Source of the DNA: Clostridia bacterium
GTDB taxonomy: Bacteria > Bacillota > Clostridia > Christensenellales > Borkfalkiaceae
Direction of reading: 5' to 3'
NCBI GenBank assembly: GCA_017399185.1
Contig: JAFQEA010000003.1
Span: forward strand, 124,001-188,000
DNA length: 64,000 nucleotides
Each line of letters starts with the position of its first letter. Position 1 is the stretch's first letter. Of the stretch, positions 24,551-32,753 are shown piece after piece. The notes beneath the pieces were generated by a model. That model ran no database searches and was not told where the DNA came from. It saw only the letters and a list, made by a program, of their open reading frames with translations. The position numbers and the translations under genes were made by a program.

Positions 24551-26035
24551 ATGAACAACTTATTAGCAGTCGCCCCATGGCTTTCAACTGTGTTTTCGGT
24601 TATCGTTGCCATACTTATTTTGCTTGCAACAATCACCGTGCATGAGTTTGGCCATTATATCGTGGGCAAATTATTAAAATTTAAGATTAACGAATTCGCA
24701 ATCGGCATGGGCCCTGCGATTTACAAAAAGGTAAAAAAGAACGGCGAGGTTTTCTCTATCAGGATTTTCCCACTTGGCGGATTTTGTGCCTTTGAGGGTG
24801 AAGACGAAGACGACGAAACTGTAAAAAAGAAAAACCAAAAGACGCAGGAAGTTTACGAAGCCGATTATCCCGACAAAAAGCAGGAAGATAAAAAGCCGCC
24901 CGAGCCAAAAAAGCTTTCCGAAAACGCTTTTAACAACAAAAAGCCGTGGCAAAGGATTTTAGTGCTTATTGCGGGTGCAACCTTTAACTTTGTGGTTGCC
25001 GTGATAATCGTTGTGATAAGCTTTGTTGGGTACGGTCACCTTGCGCTTTCCACCTACGAAATGGCTGCGCCCCCGTCCCAGACCGCTGAAACGCTTTCAC
25101 TTCAAGAAGGCGACGCTTTAGTTAAAATCGACGGCAAATTTTTATATTTCACGACCGATATGGTTTCCGCCCTTGACGGCAAAAAGCAGGGCGATATAGT
25201 AACAGTCACCGTTAAGCGCGGCGGAAAAATCGTTGAGCAGCAGGTGTCCTTACGCTATGACGTTAACGTAGATAACATGGCTGACGCTAACCCTTGCTTT
25301 AAGGCCTTGGGTGTTGCAAGCGTTTTACACGTAAAAGGCGGCGAAGGAACGCCTTTAAGTGACGGCGCTTATATCTATAGGTTTAAAGAAGACGGCAAGG
25401 ACTACGCCGACTCAACACGCGTTTACACGGCTGAAGATTTATACGAAAGGTTAAAGCTTTTAAACCCAAACGAAACCTTGACGGTTTATATCCCAGACAG
25501 TAAAACGGGTCAAAGGGTTGAATACACCTTTACCGCGCCTTCAAATTTTAATAACGTTGACCTGAATAACCAAACCGAAGTTTTAAAGGCGTTCCATATT
25601 GAAGAAACAAGTCTTTCATATCAGCTTGACAGCGTGTCTGTTAAATTCGGCTTTTTTGAAAACGTCGGTAGGGGCGTTGTGTATGCGTTCAAGTCCGTGC
25701 CGGTAACCTTGCAATCCTTTTGGGAACTTATTTCAGGCAAGCTACCTGTTTCCAACGTAAGCGGCCCAATCGGCACAATCACTATGACAACCCAAATGGT
25801 GTCAATGGGCTTTAAATACGTTTTAAATATCGCGTCGCTTATCGGGCTTTCGGTTGCAATATTCAACCTTTTACCAATCCCCGCGCTTGACGGGGCAAGG
25901 GCAGTGTTCGTTATCATCGAATGGATACGCAAAAAACCAATCAACCGCAACGTGGAAGGCATTATCCACTTTGTTGGGCTTATTGTCCTTGTCGTTTTTG
26001 CACTGCTTATTGACGCACTTAAGCTGTTTATTTAA
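24551..26035 (+). CDS. rseP: Site-2 intramembrane zinc metalloprotease
   Basis: The 494-residue membrane protease has HEFGH (residues 31-35) in the first helix and LLPIPALDGARAVF near the C-terminus (the LDG metal ligand), the two halves of the S2P/M50 active site, with a central PDZ region. In the family it cleaves membrane-bound anti-sigma factors or signal peptides within the membrane. It follows dxr, its usual neighbour. Odd points are a roughly 55-residue Lys/Glu/Pro-rich insertion (about 78-135) before the second helix, and an enlarged central region, so it is longer than the usual 420-450 residues. Confidence 0.92.
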   Translation: MNNLLAVAPWLSTVFSVIVAILILLATITVHEFGHYIVGKLLKFKINEFAIGMGPAIYKKVKKNGEVFSIRIFPLGGFCAFEGEDEDDETVKKKNQKTQEVYEADYPDKKQEDKKPPEPKKLSENAFNNKKPWQRILVLIAGATFNFVVAVIIVVISFVGYGHLALSTYEMAAPPSQTAETLSLQEGDALVKIDGKFLYFTTDMVSALDGKKQGDIVTVTVKRGGKIVEQQVSLRYDVNVDNMADANPCFKALGVASVLHVKGGEGTPLSDGAYIYRFKEDGKDYADSTRVYTAEDLYERLKLLNPNETLTVYIPDSKTGQRVEYTFTAPSNFNNVDLNNQTEVLKAFHIEETSLSYQLDSVSVKFGFFENVGRGVVYAFKSVPVTLQSFWELISGKLPVSNVSGPIGTITMTTQMVSMGFKYVLNIASLIGLSVAIFNLLPIPALDGARAVFVIIEWIRKKPINRNVEGIIHFVGLIVLVVFALLIDALKLFI

Positions 26036-26099
26036 CCGTAACAATTAATCTTTAAGGCGCATAAGATAATAATGAAGCTTCTGCTTCACGGTTTTTACT

Positions 26100-26336
26100 A
26101 TGAACTTAAACCAGATTATTATTCTTACGCTTTCCGTTTACGGCGCTAACGCCTTGATTGACAGGTGCTGTCATCACCACCACCATCACCACGATAGTCT
26201 TGGTTGGTGTGGCGATATCAATGATCCTTGCGGGCACTTCCCCGATAACCATTTTGATTGCGCCTGCAAGCCACCACGGCCCGAGCCTGTGCCCGAAAAG
26301 CCTTGCCAATGCTATTATACGCCTTATAGAAGATAA
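26100..26336 (+). CDS. Small His/Cys-rich protein, unknown function
   Basis: The 78-residue product has a short hydrophobic N-terminus (about residues 5-18) and then RCCHHHHHHHDSLGWCGD, with seven consecutive histidines, followed by more Cys (DPCGH, DCACKP, PCQCYY) and a Pro-rich stretch. This composition suggests metal binding at or outside the membrane. I do not recognise a family. It has no obvious SD; a small hairpin TGAAGC-TTCT-GCTTCA lies just upstream. It is followed by a strong terminator, which supports it being a real transcription unit after rseP. It could still be a chance reading frame. Confidence 0.55.
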   Translation: MNLNQIIILTLSVYGANALIDRCCHHHHHHHDSLGWCGDINDPCGHFPDNHFDCACKPPRPEPVPEKPCQCYYTPYRR

Positions 26337-26354
26337 ATTTTTAAAATTTTATTA

Positions 26355-26388
26355 CCCCCCTTTGGGCTTTTGTCCAAGGGGGGCTTTT
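26355..26388 (+). terminator. Terminator after the His/Cys-rich gene
   Basis: CCCCCCTTTGG pairs with CCAAGGGGGG around GCTTTTGT, followed by CTTTTGTTT. Confidence 0.85.
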
Positions 26389-26416
26389 GTTTACAATAAA
26401 ATCATAAAAGCCAAAA

Positions 26417-26437
26417 GTGGGGCTATAAGCCCGTTAA
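26417..26437 (+). repeat. Dispersed motif copy
   Basis: GTGGGGCTATAAGCCCGTTAA is the variant with CCC in the right half, giving a small GGGCT-ATA-AGCCC hairpin. Confidence 0.6.
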
Positions 26438-26448
26438 ATGACAAAAAG

Positions 26449-26473
26449 CAGGGGATTTTGCCCCTGTTTTTTT
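26449..26473 (+). terminator. Terminator-like hairpin
   Basis: CAGGGG-ATTTTG-CCCCTG is followed by T7. No gene lies directly upstream, so it may be a remnant or a second stop for the rseP unit. Confidence 0.7.
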
Positions 26474-26490
26474 ATATGCTAACAAGTTGT

Positions 26491-26547
26491 TTAGGGGGTC
26501 CTGACGGCATCGCGCTACGCGCGAGCCTCAGGATGACAACGTCTCGC
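26491..26547 (+). repeat. TCCTGA/TCAGGA palindromic repeat, copy 1
   Basis: After TTAGGGGG the element has TCCTGA...TCAGGA outer arms, GGC/GCC and CGCGC/GCGCG inner arms, then ATGACAACGTCTCGC. Three more copies lie at 48744-49037. The rest of the 26337-26722 gap is the terminators above, this repeat and the next promoter. Confidence 0.75.
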
Positions 26548-26653
26548 CTTAAGCGAGCGCTGGAATCCGTAAGATGCAATAACAAACAAAAAGCTTATCT
26601 GATTTTCGATACCTATTACTTATTATTGGTTAAAACAAATTTTGCAGTTTTGC

Positions 26654-26683
26654 TTGACGGAAAATGCGCGCGCATGTTATAAT
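26654..26683 (+). promoter_or_regulatory. Promoter of the ktrA-like gene
   Basis: TTGACG at 26654-26659 and TATAAT at 26678-26683 are 18 bases apart. Confidence 0.75.
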
Positions 26684-26722
26684 TACAAGGTGAGTTAATC
26701 TATAATTAAAGGGGCGTGCAAA

Positions 26723-27400
26723 ATGAAACGAAACGACACCGCAAAAACGTACGGCATTATCGGGCTTGGTCCATTTGGTAGGGAGCTTTTGCTTAAGCTT
26801 ATCGAATCGGGCGAAAGGGTTATCGGCTGCGACCGCCGTCAGGACCGTATTGACAGGGTTAAAAAGCTTACCAAAACCGTTTACGTTGCGGACAGCTATG
26901 ATAAATCTGCCCTTAAGGAAATGGGCTACGATAAGTGTGACGTGGTTATCGTTTGCATTTCGCAGTCGGTTGATATCTCGGTTTTAACCGTTATGACCCT
27001 TTTAAATATTGGCGTTAAACGCGTTATAGCCAAGGTTATCAGCACGGAACACAGCGAAGTTTTAACAAAGCTTGGGGCTGAAACCGTCTATCCCGAAAAG
27101 GACATGGCAGACCGCCTTGCAAATAAGCTTCAGATGGGCACGGGCATTGACTACGTTGAGCTTGGCGAAAGCTTAAATATCAGCAAGATTGACGTTCCGC
27201 AGGTTTTCGTTGGCAAAAGCGTTGTTGACGCGGCAGTACGCGCCCGCTTTGGCGTTAATATTATCGCAATCGAAAATAAAGGCGCGGTTATGGACACTAT
27301 CAAGCCCGAATACGTTTTCAGGCTTGGCGATATTTTGTACCTTTGCGGAAGCAAAAAGGCAATCAAATCAATTTCAAGCTGGCTTGACAAAACGCTCTAA
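26723..27400 (+). CDS. KtrA-like RCK potassium-channel regulator
   Basis: The 225-residue product is a single RCK unit: a Rossmann fold starting YGIIGLGPFGRELLLKLIESG, with GLGPFG for the dinucleotide, then a TrkA-C domain (about residues 140-222, ending FRLGDILYLCGSKKAI). This is the size and layout of KtrA/KtrC, the cytosolic ring that gates KtrB-type K+ transporters in response to ATP/ADP and c-di-AMP. No membrane subunit is adjacent; it could work with a KtrB encoded elsewhere or with the TrkH at 10930. It is monocistronic with its own promoter and an AAAGGGG ribosome binding site. Confidence 0.87.
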   Translation: MKRNDTAKTYGIIGLGPFGRELLLKLIESGERVIGCDRRQDRIDRVKKLTKTVYVADSYDKSALKEMGYDKCDVVIVCISQSVDISVLTVMTLLNIGVKRVIAKVISTEHSEVLTKLGAETVYPEKDMADRLANKLQMGTGIDYVELGESLNISKIDVPQVFVGKSVVDAAVRARFGVNIIAIENKGAVMDTIKPEYVFRLGDILYLCGSKKAIKSISSWLDKTL

Positions 27401-27458
27401 TTGGTAACGGCGGCTTGCTTTTTAAAAAATTTGTTGGCTACAATTTTTCAAAAAAGTC

Positions 27459-27487
27459 TTGACAAAGCAGCGTTTTTGTAAGATAAT
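27459..27487 (+). promoter_or_regulatory. Promoter of the cytidylate-kinase-like gene
   Basis: TTGACA at 27459-27464 and GATAAT at 27482-27487 are 17 bases apart. Confidence 0.8.
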
Positions 27488-27552
27488 ATCGGTATATCAG
27501 GACTAAACGTCTTAAATTTAATTAATTCAATTTTTATTTGGGGGTACATATA

Positions 27553-28158
27553 ATGAACGTTATTACCATCAGTCGTGAATTCGGTAGCGGTGGCAGGGAG
27601 CTTGGCAAACGCCTTGCTGAAGAGCTTGGCTATGCTTATTACGATTCTGAAATTATCACTGAAATCGCAAAGGAAACAAATTTGAGCGAAGAATACATTT
27701 CTTCTGCGGTTGAAAGCGGCTGGTCTGGCTTTAGCTTCCATTACGGCAGATCGTTCCACCCACAGTTTAACAAAATCGCGGTTGACGTTTTGACTGCACA
27801 AACCAACGTTTTAAAAAGACTTGCTTCAAAGGGCAACTGCGTTATCGTTGGTCGTAGCGCTGCCGCTATTTTAGACGATCTTAATCCTTTAAAGATTTTC
27901 GTTTGCGCTGACGTTGAGTATAAAATCCAACGCTGCAGGCTTAAAAACCCAGCTGATGCGGAACTTTCCGATGCGGAAATGATAAGGAACTTCAAGCGTA
28001 TCGATAACGGCAGAAAGAGACTGCACGAGCAGCTTTCCAACACCGAATGGGGTACCAGCAAGGCATATCATATTTGCGTAAACACGTCCGGCTTTGAAAT
28101 CAAAACCATCGTTCCGTCTTTAGCACAGTTTGCAAAAACCTGGTTTGAAACCCGCTAA
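27553..28158 (+). CDS. Cytidylate kinase-like family protein
   Basis: The 201-residue product starts MNVITISREFGSGGRELGKRLAEELGYAYYD, the P-loop region of the cytidylate-kinase-like family (GSGGRELG replaces a classic GKST loop). It continues with CVIVGRSAAAIL and the lid-like CRLKNPADAELSDAEMIRNFKRIDNGRKRLHEQ. Members are widespread in Clostridia, and their substrate is not established. The ATG at 27553 is preferred because it gives the family N-terminus. It is a single gene between its own promoter and terminator. Confidence 0.88.
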   Translation: MNVITISREFGSGGRELGKRLAEELGYAYYDSEIITEIAKETNLSEEYISSAVESGWSGFSFHYGRSFHPQFNKIAVDVLTAQTNVLKRLASKGNCVIVGRSAAAILDDLNPLKIFVCADVEYKIQRCRLKNPADAELSDAEMIRNFKRIDNGRKRLHEQLSNTEWGTSKAYHICVNTSGFEIKTIVPSLAQFAKTWFETR

Positions 28159-28171
28159 TCAATTTAAAATT

Positions 28172-28201
28172 ACGGCCGCCTTTTTTGGGCGGTCTTTTTT
28201 A
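28172..28201 (+). terminator. Terminator after the cytidylate-kinase-like gene
   Basis: GGCCGCC-TTTTTT-GGGCGGTC is followed by a run of T. Confidence 0.88.
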
Positions 28202-28206
28202 TTTTG

Positions 28207-28235
28207 TTGACAACGCTTTTTTATGGTGCTAAAAT
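28207..28235 (+). promoter_or_regulatory. Promoter of the PTS IIC-like gene
   Basis: TTGACA at 28207-28212 and TAAAAT at 28230-28235 are 17 bases apart. About 130 bases of leader follow and contain a copy of the dispersed motif at 28310. Confidence 0.75.
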
Positions 28236-28309
28236 TAACCAATAAAAGGGTACAAAAGCCAAGGCACATTTTATGGCTTTTATTGCTTATTAAATTATGT
28301 TTTTTGTGC

Positions 28310-28329
28310 GATAATCGGCTTATACGCCC
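28310..28329 (-). repeat. Dispersed motif copy in a leader
   Basis: GATAATCGGCTTATACGCCC is the motif in reverse orientation, inside the predicted 5' leader of the PTS IIC-like gene. Confidence 0.6.
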
Positions 28330-28374
28330 TTATTTAATAAAATTGTGCGCTGTATTAAGCGCAAAAGGTGTATT

Positions 28375-29427
28375 ATGAAAAAGACCTTGGATTTTATTTG
28401 TAAAACTTCATCCGGTATGGCAAGCGGGCTTTTTGCAACGCTTATAGTTGGCACTATCATAAAGCAGATTTGTCAGCTTATCGGCTTTGACTATGGCGTG
28501 ACTATTGCAAACGTTTTATCTTCGCTTATGGGCGTGGGTATTGCAATAGGCGTTGCGCTTGCAATGGATAATAAGATTAGTCTTTTAGAAACCGTTTGCG
28601 TGGCGGCGGTTGGTGGCATTGCTTCTGCAACCAATCTTGAAAGCTTTTCCCGCCCCATACCAACGATTACGGTTGGCGGGGGCAGTAAAAATCCACTGCT
28701 TATTTACGTAGTAGTTATTTTCACCGTGATAATTGCCAAAAAGCTGCTCACCAAGAAAACCCCGATTGATATTTTGATTATCCCGCTCGTTTACGTTATA
28801 ATCGGCTCGATATTATCGGTCGTTTTAATTTATCCGTGCTATTATTTGATTTACGGTATTCAACGCGTAATCGAAGTTTCAATGCCGCTTATGCCCGTTT
28901 TAATGTCGGCTATAATCTCGGTAATCGTTGGTATAGTTTTGACCATGCCTATATCTTCAGTTGCCGTGTGCGTTGCAATAAACATTGGCTCAACCCCACT
29001 TGCCGCAGGTGCTGCAGTTATTGGCTGCACGGCGCAAATGATAGGCTTTGCGGTCCAGTCAATGCGTGCAGGCAACGGCTTCGGCAAGACCTTCAGCGTA
29101 GGTATCGGTACGTCAATGCTTTACTGGCCAAATATCCTTAAAAAGCCGGCTATATGGCTGCCAACGATAATTTCCAGCTTAATTTTAGGCCCTATCGGGG
29201 TATGTATTATCGGTACAACTTCAACAAGCGCGGGCGCAGGTATGGGCTCTTGCGGGCTTGTCGGTCAGCTTTCCACGCTTGAAACTATGGGCTATACCAA
29301 TATTATGTCTTACGTTTCGGTTTTCGGTATCCAAATACTTGGCTCAATCGTTTTGGTTTTCCTGTTTGACTATCTTTTCAGGGACGTATTCAAGCTTTAT
29401 AAAAAGGAAGATCTTTTACTCGCCTGA
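28375..29427 (+). CDS. PTS-type sugar permease, IIC subunit (PTS_EIIC_2)
   Basis: The 350-residue product is a very hydrophobic membrane protein matching the PTS_EIIC_2 family: FATLIVGTIIKQICQLIG near the start, the GIGTSMLYWPNILKKPAIWLP block, and the Gly-rich STSAGAGMGSCGLVGQLSTLE segment. Family members are annotated as sugar-specific PTS permeases, but many stand alone, as here, without IIA/IIB genes, so the substrate and even phosphoryl coupling are uncertain. The ATG at 28375 follows AAAAGGTG; the longer upstream frame is not supported. Confidence 0.85.
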   Translation: MKKTLDFICKTSSGMASGLFATLIVGTIIKQICQLIGFDYGVTIANVLSSLMGVGIAIGVALAMDNKISLLETVCVAAVGGIASATNLESFSRPIPTITVGGGSKNPLLIYVVVIFTVIIAKKLLTKKTPIDILIIPLVYVIIGSILSVVLIYPCYYLIYGIQRVIEVSMPLMPVLMSAIISVIVGIVLTMPISSVAVCVAINIGSTPLAAGAAVIGCTAQMIGFAVQSMRAGNGFGKTFSVGIGTSMLYWPNILKKPAIWLPTIISSLILGPIGVCIIGTTSTSAGAGMGSCGLVGQLSTLETMGYTNIMSYVSVFGIQILGSIVLVFLFDYLFRDVFKLYKKEDLLLA

Positions 29428-29433
29428 AAAGCG

Positions 29434-29455
29434 CGATAACGGGCTTATACGCCCA
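29434..29455 (-). repeat. Dispersed motif copy
   Basis: GATAACGGGCTTATACGCCCAC, reverse orientation, lies just after the PTS IIC-like stop codon. Confidence 0.6.
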
Positions 29456-29540
29456 CTTATTGATAAAAGTAGCAGTTTTTTTTGAACTGAAAACAAGCGA
29501 AAATTATCAAAACAACCCAAAAAATCAAAAAATCAAGCTT

Positions 29541-29592
29541 AAAGCAAGGCAAAAGGCAGCTTGACCTGCAAAGGCCTTGCTTTTTTTGTGTT
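29541..29592 (+). terminator. Terminator ahead of the SPFH operon
   Basis: AAAGCAAGGC and GCCTTGCTTT pair around 23 bases and run into TTTTGTGTTTTTTG. The rest of the 29428-29840 gap is the motif copy above, the operon promoter and a leader of about 110 bases. Confidence 0.75.
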
Positions 29593-29693
29593 TTTTGTAA
29601 TCTGTAAAGGCGAATAACGCCACTATTTGTGGGGCACGTATGCATAAAAAAGCCAATATATAGTATAAAATACTATTATTTTATTGAAAAACC

Positions 29694-29722
29694 TTGACAC
29701 AGCGCGTAATTGGGTGTATAAT
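29694..29722 (+). promoter_or_regulatory. Promoter of the SPFH/zinc-ribbon operon
   Basis: TTGACA at 29694-29699 and TATAAT at 29717-29722 are exactly 17 bases apart, a near-consensus strong promoter. Confidence 0.88.
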
Positions 29723-29840
29723 TTTGATTGTATATCGACAAAATTCTCTCGTTCTGCCCAAAAAAAGACATTAAGTGACAGGGCTTAAGCAAACTATCCC
29801 GTTTGCAGTCGGTATAATTCAATTATCCGGAGGAAAACTT

Positions 29841-31124
29841 ATGGGTTTAAGAGAAGCTATTGGCAAAATTAAAGACGTAGAAGTCATCAAATGGGAACCG
29901 CAGACCGCTGAAGGCAACGATATAATCGTTTATAAGCACGATAAAGAAGACTTCAGCTGCAACGCACAATTATTAGTTGCACCAAACCAAATCGCGTTAT
30001 TCGTTAACGAAGGCGAAGTTGTTCCATTTGTTGCAGGCCACTACACTTTAAGTGATTCAAACAACAGCAGCTTCAGATTTATCAACAAATGGAGAACCGT
30101 TTTCTCTGACGGTGTTTCTTCATTCCACTGTCTTGTGTACTTTATCAATCTTGTACATTATCATGATTTAAGATTCGGTACACAAAATCCTATCCAAATG
30201 CAAGATGCTGACGAAGGCGTAAACATCCACGTACGTGCAGCAGGTTTATTTGGTGCACACATCCAGAACGACGATATGGACGGTAAGGACGTAATCAAGT
30301 TCTTACGCAAGGTCGTTGGTACACGCAAGACCTTTACAAAGGACGAGCTTTCTGCTTACCTTCGCGGTAAGATTGTTGAAAGGGTTTCCGATACACTCGG
30401 TCAAACCATGATTGCAAAGGGCGTTGGTATCTTAAAGGTAAGCGCACACTACAAAGAACTTTCTGATTCCTTAATGGAACAAATGATTCCTTACTTTGCA
30501 GATTACGGTATCGCAATTGACAACTTCTCGTTCATGTCAATTAACGTTCCTGACGAAGATCTCAAGGCTATTAACGAAGCTAAAATTGCCGCTAAAAGAA
30601 TGGATCTTGAATCTGAAGCAATGGCTCGTAAGCGTGCAAGAGAAGGCTACACATATCAAGATGAAAAGGGCTTCGACGTAATGAAGACCGCTGCCGGCAA
30701 CGAAGCAACCATGGGTACATTCATGGGCGCAGGTGTTGGCCTTGGTATGGGTATGGGCATGGGCGGTGCCTTTGGCGGCGCTATGAACAACATGGCACAA
30801 AACACGTTTGGTAACATGGGTCAACAACCACAACAACCACAACACCCACAATATCAACAACAACCACAACAGCCACAACAACCGCAACAACCACAAGGCG
30901 GCGTAACGTGCTCTTGCGGCGCACAGCTTCCACAAGGCACAAAGTTCTGCCCACAATGCGGTTCAAAGATTGGTAACTTCTGCCCGGAATGCGGTGGTGA
31001 AATTCAAGTTGGCGCTAAATTCTGCGGTAATTGCGGTCACAGACTCGTTAAGGTTTGTCCTGAATGCAAAACAGAGCTTCAACCAGGCGCTAAATTCTGC
31101 CCAGAATGCGGCACAAAGTGCTAA
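29841..31124 (+). CDS. SPFH-domain protein with three C-terminal zinc ribbons (YdjI-like)
   Basis: The 427-residue product has an SPFH/band-7-like domain (about residues 1-260, with QIALFVNEGEVVPFVAGHYTL and IAIDNFSFMSINVPDEDLKAINEAK). A Gly/Met-rich stretch GVGLGMGMGMGGAFGG (about 295-310) and a Gln/Pro-rich linker (QQPQQPQ repeats) follow. It ends in three double-CxxC zinc ribbons: CSCG...CPQCG, CPECG...CGNCG, CPECK...CPECG. This is the layout of Bacillus subtilis YdjI, which works with a PspA homologue and YdjG/YdjH in membrane-stress response. No PspA gene is present here. The ATG at 29841 follows GGAGGA. It is the first gene of a five-gene operon. Codon choice resembles that of the ribosomal protein genes. 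Confidence 0.82.
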   Translation: MGLREAIGKIKDVEVIKWEPQTAEGNDIIVYKHDKEDFSCNAQLLVAPNQIALFVNEGEVVPFVAGHYTLSDSNNSSFRFINKWRTVFSDGVSSFHCLVYFINLVHYHDLRFGTQNPIQMQDADEGVNIHVRAAGLFGAHIQNDDMDGKDVIKFLRKVVGTRKTFTKDELSAYLRGKIVERVSDTLGQTMIAKGVGILKVSAHYKELSDSLMEQMIPYFADYGIAIDNFSFMSINVPDEDLKAINEAKIAAKRMDLESEAMARKRAREGYTYQDEKGFDVMKTAAGNEATMGTFMGAGVGLGMGMGMGGAFGGAMNNMAQNTFGNMGQQPQQPQHPQYQQQPQQPQQPQQPQGGVTCSCGAQLPQGTKFCPQCGSKIGNFCPECGGEIQVGAKFCGNCGHRLVKVCPECKTELQPGAKFCPECGTKC

Positions 31125-31174
31125 TTAAAGCCACGCACGATTCATTTTAATTGTTTAAAAAAAGGAGATTTATT

Positions 31175-31867
31175 ATGAGTAAATTTTTCAAAACTAAAAC
31201 ACCATTGATTTTGGTTGCATTATTACTTGTTTTATTCAACGTTATTTTCTGGGTATTAGTTAAGCCTGCAGAAGCAAACGCTACCGTTTGGGTAGGCTAT
31301 GCTTTCTTAACACTTGCAATTATCATATTAGGCGCAATGACCTTTATCTTTAAGTTAAAGAGCGACACTACGATGACAACGCTCGTTGCTGTTTTATATC
31401 TTGCTATGGGTTACTTTGCAGTTGCGTTCATTTTAAACCTTATCTTAATGCTCGTTAACGGCGAAAAGGCAACCGCAGGTATTATCCTTAACGTAATCGT
31501 ATTAATCTTATTCATCGCAATATTCGTTATTTTATACAGATCATTCTCACGCGTACAAGACAACACAGCCGCACGCGAAAAGAGAATGCGTGAGCTCAGA
31601 ATGACAGGCGTTAAGGTTTCCGGTTTAACCTATCTTACAACCGACCAAGAAATTATCGCTGCAATCAGAAAATTCAAAGACGATATCGACAACAGCTCAT
31701 CACGCGGTAACGAAAACACACAAGCTATTGAAGAACAGCTTGACCAACAAATTGATATTATCAGAACGCTTTTAACAAACGGTGCTGATAACGAAGCAGT
31801 TTTAAGGGCTTTACGCGGTGCTGAAGGTTTATTAAAACAAAGAAACCAATTATTGATTATTCGTTAG
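31175..31867 (+). CDS. Four-helix membrane protein with cytoplasmic coiled coil
   Basis: The 230-residue product has four predicted transmembrane helices (about residues 8-30, 42-62, 70-95 and 102-122) and then a charged helical tail with VSGLTYLTTDQEIIAAIRKFKDD and a coiled-coil-like end. I do not recognise a family. The ATG at 31175 follows a strong AAAGGAG; an upstream TTG start would lack an SD. It is the second gene of the SPFH operon, 50 bases after the first, and could anchor the SPFH protein to the membrane; that is inference from context. Confidence 0.72.
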   Translation: MSKFFKTKTPLILVALLLVLFNVIFWVLVKPAEANATVWVGYAFLTLAIIILGAMTFIFKLKSDTTMTTLVAVLYLAMGYFAVAFILNLILMLVNGEKATAGIILNVIVLILFIAIFVILYRSFSRVQDNTAAREKRMRELRMTGVKVSGLTYLTTDQEIIAAIRKFKDDIDNSSSRGNENTQAIEEQLDQQIDIIRTLLTNGADNEAVLRALRGAEGLLKQRNQLLIIR

Positions 31868-31887
31868 TTTAACGGGGGTTTTTACAA

Positions 31888-32694
31888 ATGGAAGGCGAGA
31901 AATATTTGTGTCCTAGTTGCGGTATGCCAATCGAAGCGCATGCACTCAATTTAAAAACAAGGCGCGGTTACTGCGCATGGTGCGATAAAAACGTTATTTT
32001 CCCAAAGAAAAACTCCACAGCTTCACCAAGTGCTGTTCACGCCCTTAACGAAGCTTACAGATTTTTCTTGGAAAAGAACTTCGAAAGCGCACAAAACTGT
32101 GCTGAAACAGTCGTTAGTATGACGCCAAACAACGTTGCTGCGTTATATATCATTGCTTATTATAAAGCCTTTTCGGCACCGGTTAAGAACAGAACTTCAC
32201 TTGATAGATTGATGAACGAAACGCTTCAGGAAGCAGAGTTTGAAATTGAAGAAGAAGAAATGTTCAAGGATCTTATCCTTAAAACAATTTTACACTCGGG
32301 CGAGTATATCGAACAGTTAATCACAAGATTTGCAGAATTTGACGACCCGAAGGAGCTTGCTGAATTCGTTGAAGCTTACGCACCATTTGCTATTGGCAAT
32401 AAGGGCTCAATCAACTTCTTCACACCGGCCCTTGCAGACGCGCTTGCAAGCATAACCGAAATGGTTGATATCCCAAAGACCTGGTTTGCACTTTATTCGG
32501 CAATTTCTAAAAATCCTGATTCTCCAATTCCAAAGGATACGTTCTATTTAAAAACCAAAACACAACGCTTCTATAACGACTTCGTTTTAAAGGTTGGCGA
32601 AATCTTCTCCAAGATAAAAACGCCGGCGTTAAGGGCAAAATTCAAAGGCGCTTACGACAAAGTTAAAGCAACCTTTGACCAAAAGATGAACTAA
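31888..32694 (+). CDS. Zinc-ribbon protein with TPR-like helices
   Basis: The 268-residue product begins EKYLCPSCGMPIEAHALN and RGYCAWCDKNV, a single zinc ribbon with two CxxC pairs (residues about 8-36). It continues as an all-helical protein in which HALNEAYRFFLEKNFESAQNCAETVVSMTPNNVAALYIIAYY (about 50-92) looks like a TPR pair; the rest is helical without a recognised family. No signal peptide or transmembrane helix is seen, so it is probably cytoplasmic. It is the third gene of the SPFH operon, 20 bases after the second, and may be an adaptor. The function is unknown. Confidence 0.7.
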   Translation: MEGEKYLCPSCGMPIEAHALNLKTRRGYCAWCDKNVIFPKKNSTASPSAVHALNEAYRFFLEKNFESAQNCAETVVSMTPNNVAALYIIAYYKAFSAPVKNRTSLDRLMNETLQEAEFEIEEEEMFKDLILKTILHSGEYIEQLITRFAEFDDPKELAEFVEAYAPFAIGNKGSINFFTPALADALASITEMVDIPKTWFALYSAISKNPDSPIPKDTFYLKTKTQRFYNDFVLKVGEIFSKIKTPALRAKFKGAYDKVKATFDQKMN

Positions 32695-32753
32695 TTAAAG
32701 CTTTTAGCTTAAAAAATTAAAAAAATTATTTTATACAGGGAGGATAATCTATT

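Noticed and set aside
26158..26682. Plus-strand open frame of 174 codons after rseP
   Set aside because: It overlaps the His/Cys-rich gene in another frame and crosses two terminators and a palindromic repeat; chance frame.
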